Shown here piece by piece: positions 42,426 to 52,289 of a stretch of 64,000 bases of DNA. Position numbers and translations under genes: made by a program. The notes beneath the pieces are model-generated. The model was given only the letters and a program-made list of their open reading frames with translations. It was not told the origin of the DNA and made no database searches. Source of the DNA: Geoanaerobacter pelophilus (GTDB lineage Bacteria > Desulfobacterota > Desulfuromonadia > Geobacterales > DSM-12255). Where the stretch lies: positions 1 through 64,000 of the forward strand of contig NZ_JAHCVJ010000009.1 in NCBI RefSeq assembly GCF_018476885.1. Direction: 5' to 3'. How positions within the stretch are numbered: the first letter of the stretch is position 1; each line of letters begins with the position of its first letter.

Positions 42426-44828
42426 TCAGGCTGCCTTGGCGCAAGGGTTAAGAATGGTGCGAAAGGTCTCGGCAGTATCGGGGGTCTTGGCTATGGTAAA
42501 CTCCCTGGCTCTGGCGCCCATCCCGGTCAAGAGGGCCGGTTCAGCAACAAGCCGCCTGACTGCGGCTACCAAGCGCCCGCAGTCGCCGGCAGGAAAGACC
42601 AGCCCGGTTTCTCCGTCGATCATGAGTTCGCGCGGACCTCCGGAATCAGAGACAATAACCGGGATTCCCGATGCCTGGGCCTCAAGAACCACGTTGCCGA
42701 AGGTATCGGTGGCGCTGGGGAAAACAAACAGGTCGGCCGCCGCATAGGCCTGCTGCAGTTCTTCGCCCTGCAGGTAGCCGGTGAAAACAACCGGGTAGCC
42801 GACAAGCGCCTCCTGCATTTCCTTGCGGTAGGGGCCGTCTCCGACTATGGCCAGTGAGGCTGCCGCCCCTTCGTCGACCAATGTGCGGAAGGCCTCGGTG
42901 AGCAGTTCCAGGGATTTTTCTCGGGAAACGCGACCGACATAGATCAAGGTGGTCCCGCCGGTGCTCCCTCTTTGCTGCCAGAAACCGGGCTGCCTTTTGT
43001 CCGGCGAGAACTGCTCGGTATCGACCCAACGCGGCAGCGGTTTCATTTTTTCCGCTGCCAGACCGCGCGATTGCAACTGCTCCCGCGTTCCGTTGGATGG
43101 GACCATTACCTCTTCCATCTGGCTGTAGAACCAGATCATGTAGCTCCAGGCCGCCTGTTCCAGGAATTCGTCGTTGGTCAGGTCGCGCACATACTGCGGG
43201 ATATCGGTGTGGTAAGTACCGGCAACCGGAATATCCATCAGCCGGGCGATGAGCAGCCCCAGCAGACCGACAGTGCCCGGGGTGCTGACATGGATATGGG
43301 TGAATCCCTGACTCTCGATAAAGTCCATCACATCGAGGATCGGCGGGAAATTGAGTTTCAGTTCCGGATATTCGGGCAGGGTAAAGTCGCCGACTGCCTC
43401 AAAGTGTCGTACCCCTTCGAGATTGCTGCTGGGAGAGGTGCCCGAGGTGATGACGGTCAATTCGATCCCCCGGTCCCGTGCCGTGCTGATCAGCCGCCGG
43501 ATGGTGATGGCCACGCCGTTGATCTCATCCAGGGTGTCGGTGAACAGGGCAATCTTTTCCTGCCGCTCCGGCAGGGCGTTGCCGGTGAACCGTTGGCCGA
43601 GTTCGGCAATCAGATCCTTGCTGCGATGCTGGTGATGAAACGACAGGTAGTAGGGGGAGATCAACAGTTGTACCAGGCCGATGGTCCCTGCGGTGTTCAG
43701 GTAATCGAAGAAACCGGCGTTCAGGGGGAGCGAGAGCAGTCGGTCGGTATAGCGGTATAGGATACGGTTTGCCAGGCGGCTGGTTACGGCGAAGATCTTG
43801 CGGTTATGGTCGGCCCCCCGGATTTCGTCGACAAATGCCGTGTCGTTAAGCAGGGTTCGCGCCTCGCTGTCCAGGATCTCCTCAAAGCTCATCGAGGATG
43901 TGGCGCGGGTATCCGGCAGGTTCTTGCGGATAAACATCCGGATTTTGTCGAGCAGCGAGCTTTTGTCGGTTCCCAGGTTGAAGAAACGGTCGAGCAGGGT
44001 GCTGACAAAGGGGGTGCTGGTACGGCGGCGGTCGCCAAGGCGCTCCTTGTAGAAGCTGTAGGCTATGCCGTACATGCTGTGGGCCATGGTCAGCGGCCCG
44101 CCGTCGTCACCGTCGGCCCAGGTTTCGCCGCGCTGCACAGCAGAGATAAAGTCGTTCAGCGTACTGCCGCAGTAGGCAGTGGTATGAGCCCGAGCGATGA
44201 ACAGTCCACCATGGTCGTCGGAGCCGCCAACCATTCCCTTGATCCACGGTTTTGAGCCGTAGGGGACAATAGCGTGCTTGTCGGCCAGCTGTTCCATGGT
44301 CTCCAGGGTCAGGGAGGTGACCAGCTTTTTGGTGAAGGCGTTGAAACGCCGTGCCCGGCAGCCGTTCTTGATTTCCATCGTGTTGAACAGCAGCAGGCAT
44401 TTCTCGATGATGTCAACAGTAAGCTTGTCGTTCTGCGCATAGAGTGGATGGGCAAGAAAGTGGGCTATCCCGGCCTTATTGAGGTAGGCCACCAGTTCGT
44501 AGATATCCTTGCGCAACGACATGATCTCGGCAAATTGCGCTTCGGTGATGTGCAGCACCACTACATGGGTTTTGCAACCGTTTTCCGGGAAGTGTGCAGT
44601 GATCTCGGCACTGATAAAGGTGTTCGGCAGGTGGGCTATTTCCAGTGCGCCGGAGATGGAGTTATGGTCGGTGATCGTGACGAAATCCATTCCCCGTTCG
44701 CGTGCCGTCTGGTAAAGCCGCATGGGAGAGGTGTAGCTCTCCGGGCAGTTGAACTTGCGCATGGCCCAGTAGGTGGGCTTGTTGGAGTGACTCGAATGAA
44801 CGTGCAGGTCTGCTTTGTATGCTTTCAT
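42426..44828 (-). CDS. PHP-domain / GT4 glycosyltransferase fusion (800 aa)
   Basis: The N-terminal part (about 1-270) is a PHP domain: YKADLHVHSSHS, TITDHNSISGALE, FLAHPLY and GGSDDHGG. A helical linker with two hydrophobic stretches follows (about 270-420), then a family-4 glycosyltransferase (about 430-800): ETLDEINGVAITIRRL-like start (TDTLDEINGVAI), HVSTPGTVGLLG, YIGRVSREKSLELL-type nucleotide site (IYVGRVSREKSLELL) and FPSATDTFGNVVLEAQA, the E-x7-E motif. The GT part resembles enzymes that put glucose or mannose on lipids. ATG 44828 is used; the GTG at 44846 is six codons upstream, and neither has a clear Shine-Dalgarno. It diverges from the lipid genes at 44980. Confidence 0.85.
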   Translation of the reverse strand: MKAYKADLHVHSSHSNKPTYWAMRKFNCPESYTSPMRLYQTARERGMDFVTITDHNSISGALEIAHLPNTFISAEITAHFPENGCKTHVVVLHITEAQFAEIMSLRKDIYELVAYLNKAGIAHFLAHPLYAQNDKLTVDIIEKCLLLFNTMEIKNGCRARRFNAFTKKLVTSLTLETMEQLADKHAIVPYGSKPWIKGMVGGSDDHGGLFIARAHTTAYCGSTLNDFISAVQRGETWADGDDGGPLTMAHSMYGIAYSFYKERLGDRRRTSTPFVSTLLDRFFNLGTDKSSLLDKIRMFIRKNLPDTRATSSMSFEEILDSEARTLLNDTAFVDEIRGADHNRKIFAVTSRLANRILYRYTDRLLSLPLNAGFFDYLNTAGTIGLVQLLISPYYLSFHHQHRSKDLIAELGQRFTGNALPERQEKIALFTDTLDEINGVAITIRRLISTARDRGIELTVITSGTSPSSNLEGVRHFEAVGDFTLPEYPELKLNFPPILDVMDFIESQGFTHIHVSTPGTVGLLGLLIARLMDIPVAGTYHTDIPQYVRDLTNDEFLEQAAWSYMIWFYSQMEEVMVPSNGTREQLQSRGLAAEKMKPLPRWVDTEQFSPDKRQPGFWQQRGSTGGTTLIYVGRVSREKSLELLTEAFRTLVDEGAAASLAIVGDGPYRKEMQEALVGYPVVFTGYLQGEELQQAYAAADLFVFPSATDTFGNVVLEAQASGIPVIVSDSGGPRELMIDGETGLVFPAGDCGRLVAAVRRLVAEPALLTGMGARAREFTIAKTPDTAETFRTILNPCAKAA

Positions 44829-44979
44829 GCCTGATATTTTTAACACGTCAATGTTACGGAGGCGTTATGGATGTGCAAAGGTTTTGTGCTTTCTTTCGCT
44901 GCCGGCAATGAAGGTGGTTGGCGCTGAGATGTAACATAACATTCACACAGAGCGAACAAGTTCGTCATAGTTTTTACCT

Positions 44980-47430
44980 ATGCTTGTTTCCATGATAAGT
45001 CCTGCCAAGTTGTCGGCCGCTGTACCCGAAATCAATCGTGAGTTATTTGCCCGTCTGGGTGTTTCGTTTGCCTCCAGAGAAGAGCTGGCGGCCTCGCTCC
45101 CTTTTTCGCTGCACGATGTGACTGCAGGCTCAGAAAGTGAGCTTCAGGCAGTGGTATGCGGCGCCAAAGATGATGTTGACCTGCCGTTGATTATCGAGCA
45201 GTCGAATTACTTTGCCAATATTGTCAAGCGTGCGGCGGCAGGGGAAACACCACAAAGAGTCGTGGCCGATTTGGAACGGTTCCTGGCGGACAATCCCTCC
45301 AGGGTATGGGAAAACAGCTGGGTGCGGTTCCCGGCCAGAAACCTCTCCCGTTATGCCCAGGAGGTTCTGGAGACCGATCTGCTGGCCGATAAAAAGAATC
45401 CGGCAGCCGGCAAACGTGTTGATGTAACGCGTTTCACCTTCCGGGACGAAGCTGGCGAAGAAATGCTGCGGTTGCCGATCAGCTACCTGATCAAACTGGC
45501 CCTGGCCGACCTGATCGGTTCCCAGCAAATACTGCCCGATATCATCCGTCAGGCCGGGATTCGTCTTCTTGAACATTTCCTGAACGATAACACCTCGCCG
45601 GAGACCTTTTCCTTTAACGTCGTGGCGCTCACTCCAGGTGGCGGCATGGGGCGGGCGATTGCCAAAGAGACCGCCATCCGGTTCCTGATGACGCAGCTGT
45701 TGGTCATGTACGCCAATCAGGCCTTCGGCATCTCCGATCGCGGCCAGCAGGCCATGGTCTATTTTGCTCCCCATCCTCCGATCCGACAGAAGGAGCTGAA
45801 TGACCATGTCCCGGACAGCTTTTATCGCGAGCTGTTCATGAGTCCCTGTCTTTCCGGCTGGGACAAGGGTGAAGACAAATTTCGTTACATGCAGCTTTGC
45901 CACCAGGTCTTGTCGCGCAGCCAACTCAATGCAGTGGCAAAACTGCGCGATGCCGGGATCATCCAGACCAATCTGGTGGTATTGCCCAATCTGTCCAATA
46001 TCAGCCTGGCCAACAACGGTACCCATATCAGTATCGGCAGCCGGTGCCTGACACAGGCCCTGGCCAGTGGTGGTCCTGGGTTCACTGCGGGCCACGAGAA
46101 GCATTTAGGCGATCTGGCCATCAAGATTACCGAGCATTTCCTGCCGCTCTTTGTCGGCACCTATACCGCAGCTCCTTACCGGCAGGCCTTCACCGACTTT
46201 CATCCCGAAAAGGCGCTCGGCTTTCTGCCGCACGAACTGGACTACACCCACCTGCGGATGATCTGGCGCCGTTGGAAAAAGAAGGCAGACCTGTCTATTT
46301 TCGGCCAACCGATCACCCCTTTCGGGCCGCAGGCGCTGGACCGGCTGGTGAGTTCGGTATTCAGGCTTAAGGGTGATTTCGTCCCAGACTATCGCCTGAT
46401 CGATTACCTGGTCTGCCTGCTCTCGACCGAGCGCAGTCCTGGGTTGAACGGGCAGCCGGGCAACAGTGACCGCTTGCGGCGGGACCTGGCAGATATGGGG
46501 GTCTTTGATGAACAGATGTCGGTCTATCTGCTCTACAAACAGCGCGAATTTGCCAAAATGGGTTTTTCCGGCTTTGAAGGACGATATTACAGCCTCTTTG
46601 GCACCTTCGGCGAAGATATGGCGCGGGCCGCTGATCTGCAGACCCTGATCACGGCACTGGCCTATCAGTATATGGCGCTCGGCATGACCCACGCCAATAT
46701 TCCGGATATCCCCTCGGTGGAAAGCGAACGTCGCCAGATCTTCTTTGGCGCTGCCATCGGCATCCCTACCTTTTATGTGCACCGGCACAGCAGCAATTCC
46801 TTCCTGGATTATATCCTCAAGAAAACCGACGGCATCCGGTCGAGTCGCCGCTACCCCGGTTATCTCCGGGTCCAGATTCATGAGTACCGTCGGGCATTGC
46901 TGCAGGTAATCCGGGAGGATGCCGGCATTCTGATCGATCTGATGGGACTGCACGACACCCTTGATGACCTGGAAAGACGGCTCAATGAACCTGACTGCTA
47001 CTCCGCTGCCGGGCGTCTCACCGCCGGGATCCTGGGGGAAGTGAACGCATCGTCACCGATGCGAGTCAATGCCCGGGAATTCAACACCGGCGCCGAGCGC
47101 TTCTATCGCACCACGCTGCGCAATCAGCATCTGGCAGAAGCCTTCACCTTTCTGCTCCAGGACTGCAGGCTGCTGGATCGCGAGCAGAGCTCCTTGGATG
47201 AGTCGCAGCGCAACGCTCTGCGGGCTATTCTCCATGGGCACGATGCCGGTAGTTTCGTTGAATCGGCCACAGAGGATGTCATGCACGAGCGGGCCGACAT
47301 CGCCACCTTGCAGCGCCTGATGAACCTGGTGCTTTTCAAGGTTTGCCACGATGAGGCTGCCACACGTGAGGAAACAGGCAAGCAAAGGAGATATGCGGAT
47401 GATGCGGCACCAGTATATCGAGCGGGATAG
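44980..47430 (+). CDS. unknown 816-aa protein of the phospholipid gene group
   Basis: I do not recognise this protein. It is soluble-looking, without signal peptide or clear membrane helices. Notable segments are FSFNVVALTPGGGMGRAIAKETA (a Gly-rich loop), YFAPHPPIRQKELND, NNGTHISIGSR, PGFTAGHEKHLGDLA and RHSSNSFLDYILKKTDG; several His/Asp/Arg pairs could form an active site. It overlaps the phosphatidylserine decarboxylase gene (by about 30 bases), which in turn overlaps an Lgt-like gene, so a role in making or remodelling a lipid is inferred. Start ATG 44980 has no obvious ribosome site; ATG 44992 is possible. Confidence 0.8.
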   Translation: MLVSMISPAKLSAAVPEINRELFARLGVSFASREELAASLPFSLHDVTAGSESELQAVVCGAKDDVDLPLIIEQSNYFANIVKRAAAGETPQRVVADLERFLADNPSRVWENSWVRFPARNLSRYAQEVLETDLLADKKNPAAGKRVDVTRFTFRDEAGEEMLRLPISYLIKLALADLIGSQQILPDIIRQAGIRLLEHFLNDNTSPETFSFNVVALTPGGGMGRAIAKETAIRFLMTQLLVMYANQAFGISDRGQQAMVYFAPHPPIRQKELNDHVPDSFYRELFMSPCLSGWDKGEDKFRYMQLCHQVLSRSQLNAVAKLRDAGIIQTNLVVLPNLSNISLANNGTHISIGSRCLTQALASGGPGFTAGHEKHLGDLAIKITEHFLPLFVGTYTAAPYRQAFTDFHPEKALGFLPHELDYTHLRMIWRRWKKKADLSIFGQPITPFGPQALDRLVSSVFRLKGDFVPDYRLIDYLVCLLSTERSPGLNGQPGNSDRLRRDLADMGVFDEQMSVYLLYKQREFAKMGFSGFEGRYYSLFGTFGEDMARAADLQTLITALAYQYMALGMTHANIPDIPSVESERRQIFFGAAIGIPTFYVHRHSSNSFLDYILKKTDGIRSSRRYPGYLRVQIHEYRRALLQVIREDAGILIDLMGLHDTLDDLERRLNEPDCYSAAGRLTAGILGEVNASSPMRVNAREFNTGAERFYRTTLRNQHLAEAFTFLLQDCRLLDREQSSLDESQRNALRAILHGHDAGSFVESATEDVMHERADIATLQRLMNLVLFKVCHDEAATREETGKQRRYADDAAPVYRAG

Positions 47431-48415
47431 CGGCAGCATCGTAACCGAAAGGCTGTTCGGCGACCGGATGGTCCGGCTGCTTTACCACGGCGTTCGGGAA
47501 AACAGTACCGCCCTGTTCCGGATGTTGACCAGCAACCGGTCGTCTCATATCCTGGGGCTGGTCAACTTTGACCGCCCGGTGCTGTCCAGGCGCGCTTTCC
47601 TGGCAAACTGCGGCATTGAGCTGTCCGAGTGTCTCGACCCGCCCGGGCAGCTTGACACTCCCCGCAAGATCTTTGAACGAAGGATCTGCTATGGCGAATG
47701 CCGCCCAATGCCCTCCGATCCGGCGGCAGTAGTGTCACCTGCCGATGCGCGGGTGCTGGTAGGGTCGTTCCGTGAAACCTCCCTGACCTTTCTGAAGGAG
47801 AAGTTCTTTACCTTCGAGGAATTGCTCGGCAGCACCAATGCCCTCTGGCATCAGTCATTCAAGGGGGGCGATTTTGCCGTGTTCCGCCTGACTCCGGACA
47901 AATATCATTACAACCACACCCCGGTGGCCGGCCAGGTAATCGATTTCTATGCCATCGACGGTGACTACCACTCCTGCAACCCGAGCGCAGTGGTCACTGT
48001 GGCCACCCCATATTCCAAGAACAAACGGGTGGTAACGATCATCGATACCGATGTGCCTGGTGGCACCGGGGTTGGCCTGGTGGCGATGATCGAGGTCGTG
48101 GCCCTGATGATCGGCGATATTGTTCAGGCTTACAGCTCAAAGAGTTATGATGATCCGCAACCGGTCGAAATAGGGATGTTCCTGGAGAAGGGGCAGCCTA
48201 AAAGCCTCTACCGGCCCGGCAGCAGCACCGACATCCTGATTTTCCAGGAGGAGCGCGTCGATTTTGCCCGGGATATCCTGGAAAACATGCGCCGCACGGA
48301 TGTAGCGAGCCGCTTTACCGAGGGCTTTCATAAGCCGCTGGTAGAGACGGATATCAGGGTCAGATCGCTGCTCGGGATGGCGCGGAACAGTTCTGAATCG
48401 GGGAGAACCTTATGA
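47399..48415 (+). CDS. psd: phosphatidylserine decarboxylase-family proenzyme
   Basis: I place the start at ATG 47399, 8 bases after AAAGGAG; the frame opens at 47351. The 338-residue product has the PSD core: SPADARVLVG, FRLTPDKYHYNHTPVAG with the His-x-x-His-type pattern, and the autocleavage motif PGSST (Ser275) that makes the pyruvoyl group. The usual LGST is PGSS here. It converts phosphatidylserine to phosphatidylethanolamine at the membrane. At 338 residues it belongs to the longer, eukaryote-like type II group rather than the short one. It sits between the unknown 816-aa gene and an Lgt-like gene with overlaps on both sides. Confidence 0.85.
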   Translation: MMRHQYIERDSGSIVTERLFGDRMVRLLYHGVRENSTALFRMLTSNRSSHILGLVNFDRPVLSRRAFLANCGIELSECLDPPGQLDTPRKIFERRICYGECRPMPSDPAAVVSPADARVLVGSFRETSLTFLKEKFFTFEELLGSTNALWHQSFKGGDFAVFRLTPDKYHYNHTPVAGQVIDFYAIDGDYHSCNPSAVVTVATPYSKNKRVVTIIDTDVPGGTGVGLVAMIEVVALMIGDIVQAYSSKSYDDPQPVEIGMFLEKGQPKSLYRPGSSTDILIFQEERVDFARDILENMRRTDVASRFTEGFHKPLVETDIRVRSLLGMARNSSESGRTL

Positions 48416-49464
48416 TTGCCACCGTATTGCTGCTTGTTGCCGTTATTCTGCTGGCCGCCTATTTATGGTGGGGATTCACGGTGTTGCCCGGCGAGAGATG
48501 GCAAATCGTTGCCTCGGTGCCGGCATCCAGGACAGAGCAGGGGGGATGGACCGGCATCAACTTCACCTGGTATGGCCTCCTTACCGCTAACGCCTACCTG
48601 GTGGCGGTGGCGGTACTGCTGGTGCTGCTCGGCTCGGTCGGGGTGCCGCAGCTGGGCACAGCCATCCTGGCAACGGCCATGCTCTGCTGCTGCGTGCCGG
48701 CTTCCCGGCTGGTGGCCCGGATCGTGGAAAAGAAGGCCCATACCTTCACGGTCGGCGGTGCGGTCTTTGTCGGTATCCTGATTACTCCCTTTGTCATTAT
48801 CCTGGTCAACCGCACCGTTGGCGAGGCTTTGTCATTTCATATCCCGGTCATGCCGGCCTATGCCGCTATTGCCATTGCCTACGCCTTTGGCGAAGGATTG
48901 GGCCGGCTCGCCTGCATCAGCTTCGGTTGCTGCTACGGCAAGCCGCTGGCAACCAGCTCGGGCCTGCTCAGAACCCTGTTCAGCGGCCGCGGTTTCGTGT
49001 TTTTCGGCAGCACCAAAAAAATCGCCTATGACGGAGGGCTGGAAGCAACCGAAGTGATACCCATCCAGGCGATTACCGCAGTTTTCTATGCGGTGAGCGG
49101 CCTGGTTGCGACCGGGCTGTACCTCTTTTCGCATCACACAGCGGCATTTCTGCTGGCCACCATCGCTACCCAGGGGTGGCGCTCGTTTTCCGAAACCTTG
49201 CGGGCTGACTATCGGGGCGCAGGAAAAATTTCCGCCTACCAGATCATGGGGATGATCGGTGTCGCTTATGCCGTTGCCGCTGCCTGTTTCCTTGCTCAGG
49301 AACAGGCTGGTTTGCCGGATCTCCCCGCCGGACTCAAAAGCCTCTGGAATCCGGCGCTGATCCTGTTCCTGCAGGGAATCTGGACGACAATCTTCGTTTA
49401 TACGGGTCGCAGCACGGTCACCGGCGCCACGCTCAGTTTTCATGTGCATCAAGACCGGATTTAA
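48412..49464 (+). CDS. prolipoprotein diacylglyceryl transferase-like membrane protein
   Basis: The 350-residue protein has about eight membrane helices. The core motif YAFGEGLGRLACISFGCCYGKP corresponds to the Lgt signature (GRxGNFxNGE..G), but the arrangement and the long C-terminal half differ from Lgt proper, so it is an Lgt-family paralogue. It probably handles a diacylglyceryl group from phosphatidylglycerol on an unknown acceptor. It overlaps psd by ATGA and the next gene by 23 bases. Cys-Cys pairs in the motif are unusual. Confidence 0.75.
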   Translation: MIATVLLLVAVILLAAYLWWGFTVLPGERWQIVASVPASRTEQGGWTGINFTWYGLLTANAYLVAVAVLLVLLGSVGVPQLGTAILATAMLCCCVPASRLVARIVEKKAHTFTVGGAVFVGILITPFVIILVNRTVGEALSFHIPVMPAYAAIAIAYAFGEGLGRLACISFGCCYGKPLATSSGLLRTLFSGRGFVFFGSTKKIAYDGGLEATEVIPIQAITAVFYAVSGLVATGLYLFSHHTAAFLLATIATQGWRSFSETLRADYRGAGKISAYQIMGMIGVAYAVAAACFLAQEQAGLPDLPAGLKSLWNPALILFLQGIWTTIFVYTGRSTVTGATLSFHVHQDRI

Positions 49465-49960
49465 GCCCCACGGTTTTTGGTGGGTGAGCCGGATGCTGCG
49501 TCGGATTGCCTCTCCAGTGGCAATTCGTCTGCAATCAGTCATGACTTGCGGACTGACACCCAAGAAACTTGCCCTGACCCTCTGTATCGGCAGCGCCCTT
49601 GGCATTATGCCGCTGCTGTGGGGCACAACCCTCATCTGCATGGCGCTGGCCCATCTGCTGAGACTCAATCAGGTAGCCCTGCAGTCGGTCAACTATCTGT
49701 TCTATCCCCTGCAACTGGCACTTTTGGTCCCCTTTTTCAAGCTGGGGGGATGGCTGTTCCCCTGGGGACCGAAGATTCCGCCTAACGTGCTGACCACATT
49801 GATTAAAAACCCTGGTTTGTCATCATTGAATATTCTTGGCTGGATTACTCTTAAATCGCTCTTCGCCTGGCTGGTAACCGCTCTGCCGGTTGCGCTGCTT
49901 GCCTATGTGATCCTGAGGGTCGCCTCAGGCAGGATTGTTGATCAGTCCATCAGTCACTAA
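49442..49960 (+). CDS. DUF2062 membrane protein
   Basis: The 172-residue protein has a basic N-terminus, then three or four membrane helices with the DUF2062 pattern: LTPKKLALTLCIGSALGIMPLLWGTT followed by LLRLNQVALQSVNYLFYPLQL. DUF2062 proteins are often near lipid or polysaccharide enzymes; their function is unknown. It is the last gene of the 44980-49960 operon. The start overlaps the Lgt-like gene; an internal Met at residue 18 is an alternative start. Confidence 0.82.
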   Translation: MCIKTGFKPHGFWWVSRMLRRIASPVAIRLQSVMTCGLTPKKLALTLCIGSALGIMPLLWGTTLICMALAHLLRLNQVALQSVNYLFYPLQLALLVPFFKLGGWLFPWGPKIPPNVLTTLIKNPGLSSLNILGWITLKSLFAWLVTALPVALLAYVILRVASGRIVDQSISH

Positions 49961-49976
49961 TACCGATTAACTCATC

Positions 49977-52199
49977 CTACCTGAACAACAAGCTCCTCAG
50001 CCCCAGTGTTCTGCGGATGTCCCACAGGTTCATGAACAGTGGATCAAAGCGCTCCTGTCTGACTTGCTGCTCCTCCCGGTCCCAGAAGTAGAGATTGGTA
50101 ACCGGATAGAGGTAGCCGAAGGGGTAGGCGGTGAGGCTCTTGCGCCTCTGGGCCAGCTGTGCGACCGGGTAGCGGTAGCGGGCTTCCTGGCGGCGGACGA
50201 GAAACAGGGCGTCGCGGCGCACTCCCTGGGCCAGGGCGAGGAAATAATCGGATTCTCTGATTGCTCCCGGTGGCAGAACCGCTTCTTCCCGCTGCGCAAG
50301 CAACGCCCTGAGCGTAAGCGCCCGGTGACTGGCCCGCAGGGCGCTCACCCGGAGTCCCGCAGTCAGCTCTGTTGCCAAGGGGAGAAGATCAGCGCCTATT
50401 TCTTTGTTGCGCCGCAATTGGGCGAATCTTGCGTCAAGGCGGTCCGTCACCTTCTGCATCCGGTCAGCGTATTGTTCCAGGTCGGTCACCGGGCCTTGTC
50501 GCACGGCTTCTGCCTGTTCCGGCGAGGCATCATTCAGCAGCCACGAGTAGCGGAACCCGGGGTCGGGCTGGAAAGGGCGGTTCAAGGGATCGGGAAGCTC
50601 GGAGAACGGAGTCAGTGCCGAGAGGTAGCGCAGCAGTTCACGCTCCTTCAGGTAGTAGTTCTGCAGACGCAGGGCCTCCTGCCAGAGCTTGGTCAGCTCC
50701 CGGTCCGGAAAGAGGCGGACGAGCCGGGACACAGGAGACGTATCCCATTCCTTCCGGTCGTCGCCATAGCGCCACGACCAGCGGCTGATGCTCCAGTCGA
50801 CCAGCCAGTAACCCCATTCCCAACCCGAGGTGAAGGTAAGATGGCCATGCACGCCGCTTTTGCGCATCTGGTTGATGTCTTCCCAACGTGAGCTTAAGTA
50901 AGGAAGCAGCAACAGCGGCACCGATGAGTCGAAGCCTACCCAGTAGGACGATTCCGGCCAGTACCAGGTCTCGCGGCGTTTGGCTTCGCTTTGGGCTGCC
51001 TCAAGCATGAAGCGCTGGTTGTCATTGCCGTAGACCGGTGCCTTCGGCTCAACTGCAGAATAGCACATGACGGTGTGAATCAGGATGCCGCTCCCCGGTA
51101 GGTTGGGGCGGCGGACCTTTTCCCCGTTGTCCTGGCAGATGACATGGGTGGCATACATCAGCTTTGCCTGGTAGCGCTGGCTGACCTGCTGCTCGAAGTA
51201 GCTTTGCACGCCGGGCAGGAAGCGTCCCAGGAACGGCAGATGCTCTCCCATGGTTGCCTCAAGCGAAATGAAATCCCACTGGGCCTGGAACAGCCAGTCG
51301 AGGGTCCGGTCTACCTGACGGCGGTACGACGGGAAAGGGCGTAGCAGGGTTATGGCCTGGAAAGCCTGCTGCTGCAGCATGGCCAGGGAGATCTCCACGC
51401 CGCAGCTGATGCCGCGCTGATGGGCGTAGTCTACTATCCGGCGGGCATGGGGGATCCATCGGTCGCGGTCGATGCCGCGCAGCAGAAAAAACTGGAACCG
51501 GTTCTGGCCGTTGCGCGCCAGCCAGTCCAGGTACTCCCTGATATCCTCAAAAGAGTTGGGGATGGTCGGATCGTGCAACTGCTCGGTCAGCTCGATCGGG
51601 TGCAGGGTGTGCAGATGGAAGCCGCGGGAGGGAAACTCCGGTTGTCCGTAAAAGGTGAAGGATGAGGGTAGGGGCCAGGAGCTATGGACAGGTATGAGAG
51701 TCTGCCGGGGATGGATGAAGCTGATCCCCAGTTTTTCCTGCAGTAGCCCGTACAGCCCGTTGGCAACGGCAACAGGTGACGCTGCTGTCAACTGGAGGAT
51801 AGTTGTTGCTCCTCTTCGGTTGGATGTCCACCTGAATGACTCATCCCTGCCGGCATCATACGCCGCTTGGCCAGGGGCTTTAGCGTTGGCCGGCACAGAT
51901 GGAACAACCAGTCTGATATCGGCTCCCTGAGCATTGCAATTGACGATTGCTGCGGGGAATGCCTTCCTGAGAAGGTTCACGGTATCCGTTACCGCCAATC
52001 GGCAGGCCGGCTGACTGAGGAGTGATGCCGGAGCAGCGACGGAAATGTGTATGGTCTTGGCTGAAGCGGGCGCGGCCTGAATCAGGAGCAGCCAGAAAAG
52101 CCAGAAGAAGATGCGGATCGTTATCAGCAGCCTGCCAGGAGATGATTCAGGCAACATCCCGGGATTTATGAACAGATGATGCCCCATAGTTTCCGTCAC
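49977..52199 (-). CDS. exported glycosidase-like protein (740 aa)
   Basis: After a hydrophobic signal or anchor (IRIFFWLFWLLLIQAAPASA) comes a domain like the N-terminal part of GH20/GH67 enzymes (VSVAAPAS..TDTVNLLRKAF..; ATTILQLTAASPVAVANGLYGLLQEKLGISFIHP). Next is a TIM-barrel-like region (FPSRGFHLHTLHPIELTEQLHD, YLDWLARNGQNRFQFFL, SYWVGFDSSVPLLLLPYLSSRW) and a helical C-terminus. It may cut or bind a glycan in the periplasm or outside; catalytic acids cannot be named with safety. GTG 52199 or ATG 52187 may be the start. It runs convergent to the lipid operon. Confidence 0.65.
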   Translation of the reverse strand: MTETMGHHLFINPGMLPESSPGRLLITIRIFFWLFWLLLIQAAPASAKTIHISVAAPASLLSQPACRLAVTDTVNLLRKAFPAAIVNCNAQGADIRLVVPSVPANAKAPGQAAYDAGRDESFRWTSNRRGATTILQLTAASPVAVANGLYGLLQEKLGISFIHPRQTLIPVHSSWPLPSSFTFYGQPEFPSRGFHLHTLHPIELTEQLHDPTIPNSFEDIREYLDWLARNGQNRFQFFLLRGIDRDRWIPHARRIVDYAHQRGISCGVEISLAMLQQQAFQAITLLRPFPSYRRQVDRTLDWLFQAQWDFISLEATMGEHLPFLGRFLPGVQSYFEQQVSQRYQAKLMYATHVICQDNGEKVRRPNLPGSGILIHTVMCYSAVEPKAPVYGNDNQRFMLEAAQSEAKRRETWYWPESSYWVGFDSSVPLLLLPYLSSRWEDINQMRKSGVHGHLTFTSGWEWGYWLVDWSISRWSWRYGDDRKEWDTSPVSRLVRLFPDRELTKLWQEALRLQNYYLKERELLRYLSALTPFSELPDPLNRPFQPDPGFRYSWLLNDASPEQAEAVRQGPVTDLEQYADRMQKVTDRLDARFAQLRRNKEIGADLLPLATELTAGLRVSALRASHRALTLRALLAQREEAVLPPGAIRESDYFLALAQGVRRDALFLVRRQEARYRYPVAQLAQRRKSLTAYPFGYLYPVTNLYFWDREEQQVRQERFDPLFMNLWDIRRTLGLRSLLFR

Positions 52200-52289
52200 G
52201 AAGATCTTTGTTAGCCTTAACTATCACGGCAGCATGACTGTAGCACTGCAGTTGGCAAACAATCTTGTGACGACATGCAGGGGTGTTTT

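Noticed and set aside
45130-46953. Two long minus-strand frames (324 and 282 aa)
   Set aside because: Opposite the 816-aa gene. Although that protein is unknown, its plus-strand overlap with psd and its codon pattern favour the plus frame.
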